The translations under genes were made by a program, and so were the position numbers. 64,000 bases of DNA from an uncultured Clostridia bacterium (GTDB taxonomy: Bacteria > Bacillota > Clostridia > Oscillospirales > Oscillospiraceae), in assembly GCA_945876285.1 (NCBI GenBank), contig CAMCNO010000003.1, forward strand, positions 1-64,000. The letters are read 5' to 3'. Positions 44,501-51,465 of this stretch are shown here, piece after piece. Position 1 is the stretch's first letter; each line of letters begins with the position of its first letter. Below the pieces are notes generated by a model, which saw nothing but the letters and a program-made list of their open reading frames with translations, searched no databases and was not told the origin of the DNA.

Positions 44501-46105
44501 GTCGGTGACGATCTCCTCCCGGATGGCGTCCATGGGCGGGTTCGTCACCTGGGCGAAAAGCTGCTTGAAGTAGTTGAACAGGGGCTGGTGGCGCTCGCTG
44601 AGCACCGCCAGGGGGGTGTCCACGCCCATGGCGGAGGTGGGCTCGGCGCCGTCCCGGGCCATGGGGAGGATGGAGTCCTTGACCTCCTCATAGGTGTAGC
44701 CGAAGGCCTTGTACAACCGGTCCCGCAGCTCCTGGGAGTGGGTCTCCACCCGCTTGTTGGGGATGGGGAGGTCCTTCAGGTAGACCAGATGGGCATCCAG
44801 CCACTCGCCGTAGGGCTGCTGGAGAGCGTAGCGGCGCTTCAGCTCACCATCGTCCACCAGACGGCCTTGGCGCAGGTCGGCCAGCAGCATCCGCCCGGGC
44901 TGGAGCCGGGATTTCTTCACGATTTTCTCCGGCGGGATGTCCAGCACGCCCACCTCGGAGGAGAGGATGAGCTGGTCGTCGTCGGTGAGATACCAGCGGC
45001 AGGGCCGCAGGCCGTTGCGGTCCAGCACCGCGCCCACGGTGTCGCCGTCGGAGAACACGATGGCGGCGGGGCCGTCCCAGGGCTCCATCATGGTGGCGTA
45101 GTAGTGGTAGAAGTCCCGCTTCTCCCGCTCCATCTTCTTGTCGTTGGCCCAGGGCTCGGGAATGCACATCATCACCGCCTGGGGCAGGTCGATGCCGTTC
45201 ATCATCAAAAACTCCAGGGTGTTGTCCAGCATGGAGCTGTCGGAGCCGCTCTGGTCGATGACGGGCAGGACCTTGTCCATGTCGTCCTCCATCACAGCGG
45301 AGGACATGGTCTCCTCCCGGGCCAGCATACGGTCCACGTTGCCCCGGATGGTGTTGATCTCACCGTTGTGCATGATGTAGCGGTTGGGATGGGCACGCTC
45401 CCAGCTGGGATTCGTGTTGGTGGAGAACCGGGAGTGGACCAGGGCGATGGCGCTCTCGCAGTCCGGGTCCGTCAGGTCGGCATAGAACTTGCGGAGCTGG
45501 CCCACCAGGAACATACCCTTGTAGACGATGGTCCGGCTGGAGAAAGAGGAGATGTAGGTATTGACGTTGGACTGCTCGAACACCCGGCGGGCCACATACA
45601 GCTTGCGGTCAAAGTCCAGACCCTTTTCGCAGTCGGCGGGGCGCTTCACAAAGCACTGGCAGATGGTGGGCATACAGGCCAGGGCCTTTTCGCCCAGGAC
45701 TTCCGGGTGGGTGGGGACGTCCCGCCAGCCCAGGAACTCCATGCCCTCCTTGACCACGATGATCTCCATCATCTTCTTAGCCTGGGCACGCTTGAGGCGG
45801 TCGTTGGGGAAGAAGAACATGCCCACGCCGTAGTCCCGCTCACCGCCCAGGGCGATGCCCTCGGCAGCCGCGGCCTTCACCATCAGCTTGTGGGGAACCT
45901 GGAGCATCAGGCCAACGCCGTCGCCGGTCTCGCCGGCGGCGTCCTTGCCGGCGCGGTGCTCCAGCTTTTCCACGATTTTCAGGGCGTTGTCCACGGTCTG
46001 ATAGGATTTTCCGCCCTTCAGGTCCACCACCGCGCCGATGCCGCAGGCATCGTGCTCAAATTGGGGGGAGTAGAGAGGATAATTTTTCTGGTCAGTTCCC
46101 GTCAT
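41573..46105 (-). CDS. gltB: glutamate synthase large subunit
   Basis: A 1510-residue multidomain enzyme. The glutaminase domain starts with the nucleophile Cys21 (HDACGIG), preceded by a short propeptide. The central domain and the FMN/TIM-barrel synthase domain with SGEGGEARERL follow, then the 3Fe-4S cysteines (CNLDTCPAGIATQ) and the C-terminal beta-helix (GERFCVRNSGA, GMSGGIAYV). The start at 46105 was chosen over a GTG three codons upstream because GGAGTGATCC directly precedes it. It sits between nitR, separated by hairpin array B, and gltD. Confidence 0.97.
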   Translation of the reverse strand: MTGTDQKNYPLYSPQFEHDACGIGAVVDLKGGKSYQTVDNALKIVEKLEHRAGKDAAGETGDGVGLMLQVPHKLMVKAAAAEGIALGGERDYGVGMFFFPNDRLKRAQAKKMMEIIVVKEGMEFLGWRDVPTHPEVLGEKALACMPTICQCFVKRPADCEKGLDFDRKLYVARRVFEQSNVNTYISSFSSRTIVYKGMFLVGQLRKFYADLTDPDCESAIALVHSRFSTNTNPSWERAHPNRYIMHNGEINTIRGNVDRMLAREETMSSAVMEDDMDKVLPVIDQSGSDSSMLDNTLEFLMMNGIDLPQAVMMCIPEPWANDKKMEREKRDFYHYYATMMEPWDGPAAIVFSDGDTVGAVLDRNGLRPCRWYLTDDDQLILSSEVGVLDIPPEKIVKKSRLQPGRMLLADLRQGRLVDDGELKRRYALQQPYGEWLDAHLVYLKDLPIPNKRVETHSQELRDRLYKAFGYTYEEVKDSILPMARDGAEPTSAMGVDTPLAVLSERHQPLFNYFKQLFAQVTNPPMDAIREEIVTDTTVYVGSGGNLLQEKAENCTVLQIHNPILTSVDLMKIRHMNRPGFHVETISLLYYKGSPLENALDQLFVNVDRAYKKGANILILSDRGVDENHVAIPSLLAVSALEQYLVRTKKRTAVSMILESAEPRDVHHFATLLGYGAQAINPYLAQECVEELVTLGLLDKDPTAAVNDYNSAILHGIVKIASKMGISTIQSYQSAQIFECVGINKEVIDKYFTNTVSRVEGVGLEEIGEGVEWNHNQAFDPLGLGFDPTLDSMGIHKLRSGPDKEDHMYNPKTILLLQKATREGSYETFKEYTALVDFADKPHTLRGLLGFQFAEDGGIPIDEVESVESIVKRFKTGAMSYGSISQEAHECMAIAMNRIGGKSNSGEGGEARERLHDERCSAIKQIASGRFGVTSEYLCSAQEIQIKMAQGAKPGEGGHLPGKKVYPWIAKTRYSTPGVSLISPPPHHDIYSIEDLAQLIYDMKNANRSARISVKLVSEAGVGTIAAGVAKAGAQVVLISGHDGGTGAAPRNSIHGAGLPWELGVAEAHQTLIKNGLRTQVVIEADGKLMTGRDVAIACMLGAEEFGFATAPLVTMGCCMMRVCNLDTCPAGIATQNPQLRKRFAGKPEYVINFMYFVAQELREYMAKLGIRTVDELVGRSDLLRVREKLVTHRAETLDLTALLQNPYGDHVPHFDPSTVYDFHLEKTVDMSVLMEKLGKSLKGKKSGKLDLQVSSTDRAFGTLFGSEITRSSGDTLSDDSYVITCHGGGGQSFGAFIPKGLTLALEGDCNDGFGKGLSGGKLILYPPKGSKFKPGENIIVGNVALYGATSGRAYINGMAGERFCVRNSGAVAVVEGVGDHGCEYMTGGRVVILGPTGKNFAAGMSGGIAYVLDEHHDLYLRLNKEQVLIDTLTEDHDIQELRTLIEEHVAATGSPRGKKILAAFKSYVPCFKKVMPKDYDRMLRSIAQYEEKGMSREQAEIEAFYANTRA

Positions 46106-46139
46106 GGGGATCACTCCAATCGATTAGGAATTAGGGGAT

Positions 46140-46287
46140 ATTCGCCGGAGGCGAATCAACTTTAATTATTTTTGTCAGGACATGTGCCTGACAAAAATAC
46201 TTTGACCTAGCCGCCGGGGGCGGCGTTCACCAGTGACCGATGTCACTGGTGGGGGGAATCTAAAGGGGGGACGCAGTCCCCTCTTTA
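46140..46287 (-). repeat. intergenic hairpin array B (nitR-gltB gap)
   Basis: Read on the minus strand: a 12-bp GGGGAC-type stem that includes the nitR stop codon (46261-46287), CACCAGTGAC/GTCACTGGTG (46228-46251), GCCGCC/GGCGGC (46210-46224), an 11-bp stem ATTTTTGTCAG/CTGACAAAAAT with ACATGT in its loop (46168-46198), and ATTCGCC/GGCGAAT (46140-46156). It has the same order and shapes as array A at 31509-31739. It occupies the leader region of gltB. Confidence 0.75.
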
Positions 46288-46824
46288 CTTTGTATAGGAA
46301 TCGATGATGTATTGGGCCATCTCCGCCAGCTTCATGCCGCTGTCCATGCTGCGCTTCTGCAAGAAGCGGTGGGCTTCGGCTTCCGTCATGCGGTTGACGT
46401 CCATCAGCAGCTCCTTAGCGGTGCGGATGAGCTTTTGCTCCTCCTCCTTTCGCTTGGGAGGCGGGTGGTGGAGGTTCTTTTCCTCGAACCGCCGGAGCAT
46501 ATCGAGGCTTGCGAAGAAGTCGGACCGGGCGGCGGGGGTGGCCAGCTTGTAGAGGTTTTCCCCCTCGCACATGTCCAGATTCACGGCGGAGGACACCACC
46601 AGCAGCACCGCGGTGCTCCGCAGGTCGGCGGCCAGGTCGGTGGCGGTCATGTCCCGGAGCTTGAAGCCGCAGACTACGATGGCGCTGCCCAGCTTCCGGA
46701 CGGTGCGGATGGCCTCGGCGCCGGAGGTGCAGCAGGCGGCAGGCTCCCAGCCGTCGGATGCCAGCAGGCGCAGGATGCGGCGCTGGGCCTCTTCATTGGC
46801 AAAGGCAACCACGATCCTGTCCAT
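46285..46824 (-). CDS. nitR: ANTAR-domain antiterminator with degenerate receiver (NitR-like)
   Basis: A 179-residue protein. Residues 1-~112 have the shape of a response-regulator receiver, but the acidic pocket and phosphorylation Asp are gone: the beta-3 strand reads IVVCGFKL where an Asp is expected. Residues ~127-179 are an ANTAR RNA-binding domain (LIRTAKELLMDVNRMTEAEA, then MKLAEMAQYII). ANTAR proteins bind leader RNA hairpins and prevent termination. The order glnA-nitR-glt genes is known from Clostridium saccharobutylicum. AAGGAG precedes the start, 44 nt after glnA, so it is co-transcribed with glnA. Signal input must differ from phosphorylation. Confidence 0.88.
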   Translation of the reverse strand: MDRIVVAFANEEAQRRILRLLASDGWEPAACCTSGAEAIRTVRKLGSAIVVCGFKLRDMTATDLAADLRSTAVLLVVSSAVNLDMCEGENLYKLATPAARSDFFASLDMLRRFEEKNLHHPPPKRKEEEQKLIRTAKELLMDVNRMTEAEAHRFLQKRSMDSGMKLAEMAQYIIDSYTK

Positions 46825-46868
46825 TTGGCTTCAACTCCTTTTGATGAAAAACGCTTGGGTGGGTAGGC

Positions 46869-48200
46869 TTAGTACGTTACGAGGTATTTTTCCAGCTCCC
46901 ACTGGGAGACCTGGGTGCGGTATTCCTCCCATTCCCGCAGCTTGCCGTTGATATACTGGGCGGAGGTGTGGGGGCCCAGGGCGTCCAGCACCACGCTGTC
47001 CGATTCCATGGCGTGGATGGCGGCCTCCAGGGTTCCCGGCAGGCTTTCGATGCCCCGGGCGGCCCGGGCGTCGGGGGTCATGGCGTAGATGTTCTCCGCG
47101 ATCTCCGGCGGCGGGGTCAGGCCGCGCTCGATGCCGTCCAGGCCGGCGGCCAGGCAGGCGGCAAACACCAGATAGGGGTTGCAGGAGGGGTCCGGGCTCC
47201 GCAGCTCCACCCGGGTGCCCTGGCCCCGGGGGGCCGGGATGCGGATGAGGGCGGAGCGGTTGGAGGAGGACCAGGCCGCGTAGCAGGGGGCCTCGTAGCC
47301 CGGCACCAGCCGCTTGTAGGAGTTCACCAGGGGATTGGTCAGGGCGCAGAAGCCCTGGACGTGGGCCAGCAGGCCCGCGATGAACTGGTAAGCCAGGGGG
47401 GAGAGCTGTCCGGGGGCGTCGGGGTCAAAAAAGGCGTTTCGCCCGTCCTTGAACAGGGACATATTGATGTGCATCCCGCTGCCGGAGGCGCCGTAGACCG
47501 GCTTTGGCATGAAGGTGGCGTGAAGGCCGTTCTTCTGGGCCAGAGTCTTCACCGCCAGCTTGAAGGTCATGATGTTGTCGGCGGCCCGGAGGGCGTCGGC
47601 GTACTTGAAGTCGATCTCGTGCTGTCCGGCGGCTACCTCGTGGTGGCTGGCCTCGATCTCAAAGCCCATCTCCTCCAGGGAGAGGCAGATCTCCCGCCGG
47701 GTGCTCTCGCCGTGGTCCAGGGGGCCCAGGTCGAAGTAGCCCGCCTCATCGCTGGTGCGGGTAGTGGGACGGCCGTCCTCGTCTGTCTGGAACAGGAAGA
47801 ACTCCAGCTCCGGGCCTGCGTTGAAGGTGTAGCCCATGTCCTCCGCCCGCTTCAGAACCCGCTTCAGTACGTTCCGGGGATCGCCGGCGAAGGGGGTGCC
47901 GTCGGGGTTGTGGACCTCGCAGATGAGCCGGGCCACCTTGCCGTACTGGGGCCGCCAGGGCAGGATGGCGAAGGTGTCCAGGTCGGGATAGAGGTACTGG
48001 TCGGATTCCTCGATGCGGACGAAGCCCTCGATGGAGCTGCCGTCCATCATGATCTCATTGTCCAGCGCCCGCTGGATCTGGGAGGCGGTGATGGCCACGT
48101 TTTTCAGCTGGCCGAAAATGTCGGTGAACTGCATCCGGATGAACTGGATGTCCTCGTCTTCGACCAGGCGGAGGATGTCCTCCTTGGTGTATCTGCCCAT
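46869..48200 (-). CDS. glnA: glutamine synthetase type I
   Basis: A 443-residue GS of the I-alpha type found in Firmicutes. It makes glutamine from glutamate, ammonium and ATP. Visible active-site motifs are [51 protein letters not shown] and [15 protein letters not shown]. The adenylylation loop of GSI-beta is absent, so feedback or protein binding should control it. The ATG at 48200 was preferred over 48218 because AAGGAG lies between them. It is the first gene of the nitrogen locus, driven by the promoter at 48321-48350. Confidence 0.97.
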   Translation of the reverse strand: MGRYTKEDILRLVEDEDIQFIRMQFTDIFGQLKNVAITASQIQRALDNEIMMDGSSIEGFVRIEESDQYLYPDLDTFAILPWRPQYGKVARLICEVHNPDGTPFAGDPRNVLKRVLKRAEDMGYTFNAGPELEFFLFQTDEDGRPTTRTSDEAGYFDLGPLDHGESTRREICLSLEEMGFEIEASHHEVAAGQHEIDFKYADALRAADNIMTFKLAVKTLAQKNGLHATFMPKPVYGASGSGMHINMSLFKDGRNAFFDPDAPGQLSPLAYQFIAGLLAHVQGFCALTNPLVNSYKRLVPGYEAPCYAAWSSSNRSALIRIPAPRGQGTRVELRSPDPSCNPYLVFAACLAAGLDGIERGLTPPPEIAENIYAMTPDARAARGIESLPGTLEAAIHAMESDSVVLDALGPHTSAQYINGKLREWEEYRTQVSQWELEKYLVTY

Positions 48201-48320
48201 GAACAGTCTCCTTTCCATATGGAAATCTATAATTTATTACTTTAAAGCATATTGAAAAAGGGTACAAAAAATGAGCGCGGACGACCCAAGAGGGGGCGCC
48301 TTTGCTCTCTCTACTTTCGT
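48201..48320 (-). other. glnA leader region
   Basis: About 110 nt of transcribed leader between the glnA promoter and start. A small CTAC-GAAA-GTAG hairpin starts it, followed by a GAGC...GCTC pairing with ATTTTTTG after it, which may act as a weak attenuator. The last 50 nt are AT-rich. I could not find a tandem hexaloop ANTAR target. Confidence 0.4.
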
Positions 48321-48350
48321 AGTATACGTGCAAAAAACCCGTCCTGTCAA
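48321..48350 (-). promoter_or_regulatory. promoter of glnA, embedded in the upstream terminator
   Basis: On the minus strand a perfect TTGACA (48345-48350), 18 nt, TATACT (48321-48326). The -35 box lies within the 3' arm of the terminator at 48332-48374, and the terminator T-tract lies in the spacer. Confidence 0.8.
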
Positions 48351-48374
48351 CGGTTTTGACCGTGACAGGGCGGG
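48332..48374 (-). terminator. terminator of the spoVAD unit
   Basis: CCCG-C-CCTGTCA-CGGT, CAAA loop, then the complementary ACCG-T-TGACAGG-A-CGGG and TTTTTT on the minus strand. One mismatch and a one-base bulge interrupt the stem. Confidence 0.8.
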
Positions 48375-48475
48375 CTTTCGGCAGATTTCGGGAACTCTTC
48401 TAAATGCGGCTGGTACGGGAAAAAAACCTTTGTGCAATTTCCATACGGCTTACGTTTGTTTTTGGCGGGCGTACA

Positions 48476-49492
48476 TTACTTTTCGGCGGAGATACAGAGC
48501 GCGTGGCAGATGCCGGGGATGGACTCCCCCTGGAAGCTGGAGGTGGGGGACAGCAGCGCCCCGGTGGGGGCGAAGACGATGCGCTTCCACCGCCCGGACC
48601 GCATCCCGGAGAGGAGGTAGCCGTTGAGCACCGAGGCGGAGCAGCCGCAGCCGGAGGCCCCGGCGTGCATATCCTGGGCCTGGCGGTCGTAGAGCAGCAA
48701 TCCGCAGTCCTGGAAATTCTCCCCCAGGTCCACGCCGTCCCGGGAGAAGAAGTCCCGGACGATGGCGTGGCCCAGCTCTCCCAGGTCGCCGGTGACCACC
48801 AGGTCGTAGTCCTGGGGCTTTGTCTCCGTATCCCGGAAAAAGGCGGCCAGGGTATCGTAGGCGGCGGGGGCCATGGCCGCGCCCATGTTGTTCACGTCGC
48901 TGACGCCCCGGTCCACGATCTTGCCGCAGGTGACGTGGGTGATATAGGGTCCGGGGCCGTCCTCCGCCAGAATGGTGCACCCGGCGGCGGTGGCGGTCCA
49001 CTGGGCGGTGGGAGGCCGCTGGTTGCCGTAGGGCACCGGCATCCGGTACTGCCGCTCGGCGGTGCAGAAGTGGGAGCTGGTGACGGCTGCCACCCGGCTG
49101 GCGTAGCCGCCGTCGATGAGCATGGCCGCCAGGGACAGCGACTCGCCCATGGTGGAGCAGGCGCCGTACAGGCCGTAGAAGGGGATGCCGAAGTCCCGCA
49201 GGCCGAAGGAGGAGCCGATGCACTGGTTCAGCAGGTCCCCGGCGCAGATATAGTCCAGGTCGTCGGGTTTCAGCTTGGCCTGATCCAGCGCCCGCTGGAC
49301 CACCTTTTTCTGCATGGTGGACTCCGCCTTCTCCCAGGTCTTTTCCCCGAAGAAGGAATCGTCGGACAGCTCGTCAAAGTAGGAGGACAGGGGGCCCTCC
49401 GCCTCCTGCCTGCCGCCGATGTTGGCGTAGGAGATGACGGAGGGGGGATGGGACAGGGCGATGGTGCGTTTGCCGACACGCTTTTCGTTCAT
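48476..49492 (-). CDS. spoVAD: stage V sporulation protein AD
   Basis: A 338-residue soluble component of the SpoVA dipicolinic acid channel, with a thiolase-like fold that binds DPA. Typical sequences are CAGDLLNQCIGSSFGLRD, YGACSTMGESLSLAAM and VVTGDLGELGH. Cysteines occur at the thiolase-like site (GACSTM). GAGGTG sets the start at 49492; a long upstream in-frame extension has no ribosome site. A 61-codon gene lies 62 nt upstream on the same strand. spoVAC is not adjacent, and spoVAE is 10 kb away. Confidence 0.95.
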   Translation of the reverse strand: MNEKRVGKRTIALSHPPSVISYANIGGRQEAEGPLSSYFDELSDDSFFGEKTWEKAESTMQKKVVQRALDQAKLKPDDLDYICAGDLLNQCIGSSFGLRDFGIPFYGLYGACSTMGESLSLAAMLIDGGYASRVAAVTSSHFCTAERQYRMPVPYGNQRPPTAQWTATAAGCTILAEDGPGPYITHVTCGKIVDRGVSDVNNMGAAMAPAAYDTLAAFFRDTETKPQDYDLVVTGDLGELGHAIVRDFFSRDGVDLGENFQDCGLLLYDRQAQDMHAGASGCGCSASVLNGYLLSGMRSGRWKRIVFAPTGALLSPTSSFQGESIPGICHALCISAEK

Positions 49493-49554
49493 GGAGGACA
49501 CCTCGTTTTTGTGGGTTGTCCGTAGGGTGCCCGCAAACAGGAAAATTATGAGCG

Positions 49555-49740
49555 TCATTCCGCGGCCGCGGATTTTTCCGGAGGTTCCGCCTGCCCGCCG
49601 GACGGTGAGAGGACCCGCAGAGCCGGGCTGTCCTCCCGGAGGTACAGCTCCTCGCAGTCCTGCTGGGCTTTCACCAGGATGCGGAGGGCTTTTTCGGTCT
49701 CCCGCATCAGGTGCAAGTACATTTCCTGATAGTCTGGCAT
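49555..49740 (-). CDS. small conserved-type hypothetical protein
   Basis: A 61-residue acidic, probably helical protein beginning MPDYQEMYLHLMRETEKAL, followed by LVKAQQDCEELYL. It resembles short proteins of Clostridia with a similar tyrosine/glutamate-rich start whose function is unknown, some of them near phage or mobile genes. AAGGAGATAGAT precedes the start, and a consensus promoter at 49796-49823 reads into it, so it is very likely expressed. It may be co-transcribed with spoVAD. Confidence 0.7.
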   Translation of the reverse strand: MPDYQEMYLHLMRETEKALRILVKAQQDCEELYLREDSPALRVLSPSGGQAEPPEKSAAAE

Positions 49741-49768
49741 ATCTATCTCCTTTCTCTATCGACATAGG

Positions 49769-49811
49769 CATTATTGCCTATAACGTTGCAGCTCTATTAT
49801 AGGCAATAATG
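49769..49811. promoter_or_regulatory. long inverted-repeat operator between divergent genes
   Basis: CATTATTGCCTATAA (49769-49783) and TTATAGGCAATAATG (49797-49811) form a perfect 15-bp inverted repeat separated by 13 nt. A third half-site makes the extra palindrome ATAGGCA-TTAT-TGCCTAT (49764-49781). The right half overlaps the spacer and -10 box of the minus-strand promoter. The small HTH protein encoded at 49843 is the obvious candidate to bind here. Confidence 0.8.
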
Positions 49812-49823
49812 AGAATATGTCAA
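49796..49823 (-). promoter_or_regulatory. consensus promoter of the 61-codon gene
   Basis: On the minus strand a perfect TTGACA (49818-49823), 16 nt, perfect TATAAT (49796-49801). It points toward the small ORF and spoVAD. Confidence 0.8.
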
Positions 49824-49842
49824 AGGGAAAGGCGGGGTGAAC

Positions 49843-50049
49843 ATGATTTCTTACGAGCGGTTGTGGGAGACCATGAAACAACGCGGGGCAACGACATATA
49901 CGCTGCAGGTAAAAGGGGGAATCAGCAGCTCCACCATCCGACGGCTGAGAGCCGGGGAATCCGTTTCGACCAATACGCTGGACGCCTTATGCAGGATTCT
50001 GGACTGCACGCTGCAGGATATTGTGGAATATCTGCCTGACAAAACATAA
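49843..50049 (+). CDS. small XRE/Cro-type regulator
   Basis: A 68-residue helix-turn-helix protein. TYTLQVKGGISSSTIRRLRA is the HTH, and CRILDCTLQDIVEYLP the characteristic C-terminal helix of YozG-like regulators. It is preceded by GGCGGGGTGAAC at the ATG. It faces away from the 61-codon gene and spoVAD, and the region between carries the long inverted repeat that it probably binds, so divergent autoregulation is likely. It is followed by a terminator. Confidence 0.88.
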   Translation: MISYERLWETMKQRGATTYTLQVKGGISSSTIRRLRAGESVSTNTLDALCRILDCTLQDIVEYLPDKT

Positions 50050-50093
50050 CACGGGAAGCGGACGGACGATCCTGCTTCCCGTGTTGCTTTTTC
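50048..50093. terminator. terminator between HTH gene and convergent bioY
   Basis: AACACGGGAAGC (50048-50059) pairs with GCTTCCCGTGTT (50074-50085), followed by GCTTTTTCC. Confidence 0.8.
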
Positions 50094-50094
50094 C

Positions 50095-50652
50095 TTATTT
50101 CAGGAATTTCCGTACTCTCCCGGAGAGCAGCAGCGCCAGCGCCAGCTTCAGGAGGTCCGGGATGATGTAGGGGAAGACGCACCAGCCCAGGGCGGTGGTC
50201 ACGCCGATGGGGCCGGTGGTCCTGGCGTAGAGAACCAGGAACCAGGCGGTGCCGAAGGCGTAGCACACCGCAAGGCCCAGCACGCAGGCGATGGCTTTGA
50301 CCGGGAGGGAGTCCCCCAGCCTGGCCGTCAGCAGCCAGTAGACCAGAGCGGCGGCCACAAAGCCGATGATATAGCCGCCGGTGGTGTCCAGCAGGACGCC
50401 CACGCCGCCCCGGAAGCCGGAGAACACCGGCACGCCCACGGCGCCCAGCAGCAGGTAGACCACCATGGCGTACAGCCCGCGGCGTCCGCCCAGGGTGGCG
50501 AGGGCCATGAACATGGCGAAGGTCTGCATGGTGAACTGCACCAGGGGCTTTGGCAGGGGAACGGTGATCCAGGCGCAGACGGCCATCAGAACGGCGAACA
50601 GCGCGATATAGGCCATATCCAGCGTCCGCAGACGGGACGGAGAAGAAGTCAT
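50095..50652 (-). CDS. bioY: biotin transporter BioY (S component)
   Basis: A 185-residue membrane protein with six helices. It is the biotin-binding S component of an ECF transporter. Characteristic motifs are VPLPKPLVQFTMQTFAMFMA and the GGRRGLYAMVVYLLLGAVGVPVFSG stretch (quoted in part: LGAVGVPVFSG), plus TGGYIIGF and PYIIPDLLK. The energising ECF ATPases and T component are not nearby, so it should share the cell's common ECF module. AAGGAGG precedes the start. A BirA-type operator overlaps its promoter. Confidence 0.93.
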   Translation of the reverse strand: MTSSPSRLRTLDMAYIALFAVLMAVCAWITVPLPKPLVQFTMQTFAMFMALATLGGRRGLYAMVVYLLLGAVGVPVFSGFRGGVGVLLDTTGGYIIGFVAAALVYWLLTARLGDSLPVKAIACVLGLAVCYAFGTAWFLVLYARTTGPIGVTTALGWCVFPYIIPDLLKLALALLLSGRVRKFLK

Positions 50653-50683
50653 AGTCGATACCTCCTTGTGTTTCCTGCATCAG

Positions 50684-50712
50684 AAAATACCGCGTGTCGG
50701 CCCAATTGTCAA
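50684..50712 (-). promoter_or_regulatory. promoter of bioY
   Basis: On the minus strand a perfect TTGACA (50707-50712), 17 nt, TATTTT (50684-50689). Confidence 0.75.
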
Positions 50713-50737
50713 CCTAAAAATTTAAACTGGTTAACAA
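50706..50737. promoter_or_regulatory. BirA-type biotin operator
   Basis: TTGTCAACC (50706-50714), 14-nt AT-rich spacer, GGTTAACAA (50729-50737). The half-sites are complementary at 8 of 9 positions and match the BirA consensus TTGTAAACC-N14-16-GGTTTACAA well. One half covers the bioY -35 box, so biotin-loaded BirA should repress bioY. Confidence 0.85.
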
Positions 50738-50746
50738 TAGGGACGA

Positions 50747-50777
50747 AAAAGTCCGGCGGGAATCCCCGCCGGACTTT
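50747..50777 (-). terminator. terminator of the uracil-DNA glycosylase gene
   Basis: AAAGTCCGGCGGG (50748-50760) pairs with CCCGCCGGACTTT (50765-50777), with TTTTTCG following on the minus strand. Confidence 0.8.
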
Positions 50778-51348
50778 AAACATCCGTATGCTCGCACAGC
50801 TCCCGAACCTTGGACTGGATGGATTTCAGGTCCTCGAAGGTCTCCGGCCGCTTGCTCTCATCCCGCAGCAGGGCGGCGGGGTGGTAGATGGCGGTCATCT
50901 GGACGCCGCCCCGGGCGAACCACTGGCCATGCTCGCTGGTGATTTTGAAGTCCTCCTTGATGATGGCCTTGGCGGCGATGCGCCCCAGACACACGATGAT
51001 TTTGGGCCGGATGAGAGCCGTCTGCCGCCGCAGGAAGCCGATGCAGGCGTCCTGCTCCACGTTCAGCGGGTCCCGGTTCTGGGGCGGACGGCATTTTACC
51101 ACATTGGCGATATAGACCTTGGTGCGGTCCAGGCCGATGATCTCCAGCATATCGTCCAGAAGCTGGCCCGCCCGGCCCACAAAGGGGATGCCCTGCTCGT
51201 CCTCGTGCTGGCCGGGGCCCTCGCCGATGAGCATGATCTCCGCGTCCTCGGCGCCATCGCCGAAGACCACGTTGGTGCGGGTGTCCGCCAGGGCGCAGCC
51301 ATGGCAGGCCATACAGTCTTGTTTCAGAGCTTCCCAGGTATCCGCCAT
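50776..51348 (-). CDS. uracil-DNA glycosylase, family 4
   Basis: A 190-residue 4Fe-4S uracil-DNA glycosylase that removes uracil from DNA. Cluster cysteines are visible as CMACHGC near the N-terminus (Cys12-Cys18) and in VVKCRPPQNRDPLNVEQDAC. Motif A is GEGPGQHEDEQG and motif B HPAALLR. AAAGGAGG precedes the start. It is a single gene with its own terminator. Confidence 0.94.
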   Translation of the reverse strand: MADTWEALKQDCMACHGCALADTRTNVVFGDGAEDAEIMLIGEGPGQHEDEQGIPFVGRAGQLLDDMLEIIGLDRTKVYIANVVKCRPPQNRDPLNVEQDACIGFLRRQTALIRPKIIVCLGRIAAKAIIKEDFKITSEHGQWFARGGVQMTAIYHPAALLRDESKRPETFEDLKSIQSKVRELCEHTDV

Positions 51349-51465
51349 GGGGAAACGCCTCCTTTTCTGCTGAATGAATGTAGTATACTACGAAAAAACT
51401 GCCAGCGCAACGCGGGTATCAGCCGCCGTTTCCCGGAGAAACTGAGGGAAAAGGAGGGCGGCGGA

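Noticed and set aside
43232-46165. Very long open frame (977 codons) antisense to gltB
   Set aside because: It mirrors gltB codon positions in a GC-rich gene, has no ribosome site and gives a Gly/His/Val-rich, family-less protein.
46115-46284. Array B as an ANTAR tandem-hexaloop target
   Set aside because: Hairpin loops are 3, 4, 3, 9 and 3 nt; no pair of six-base loops with A at position 1 and G at position 4 was found.
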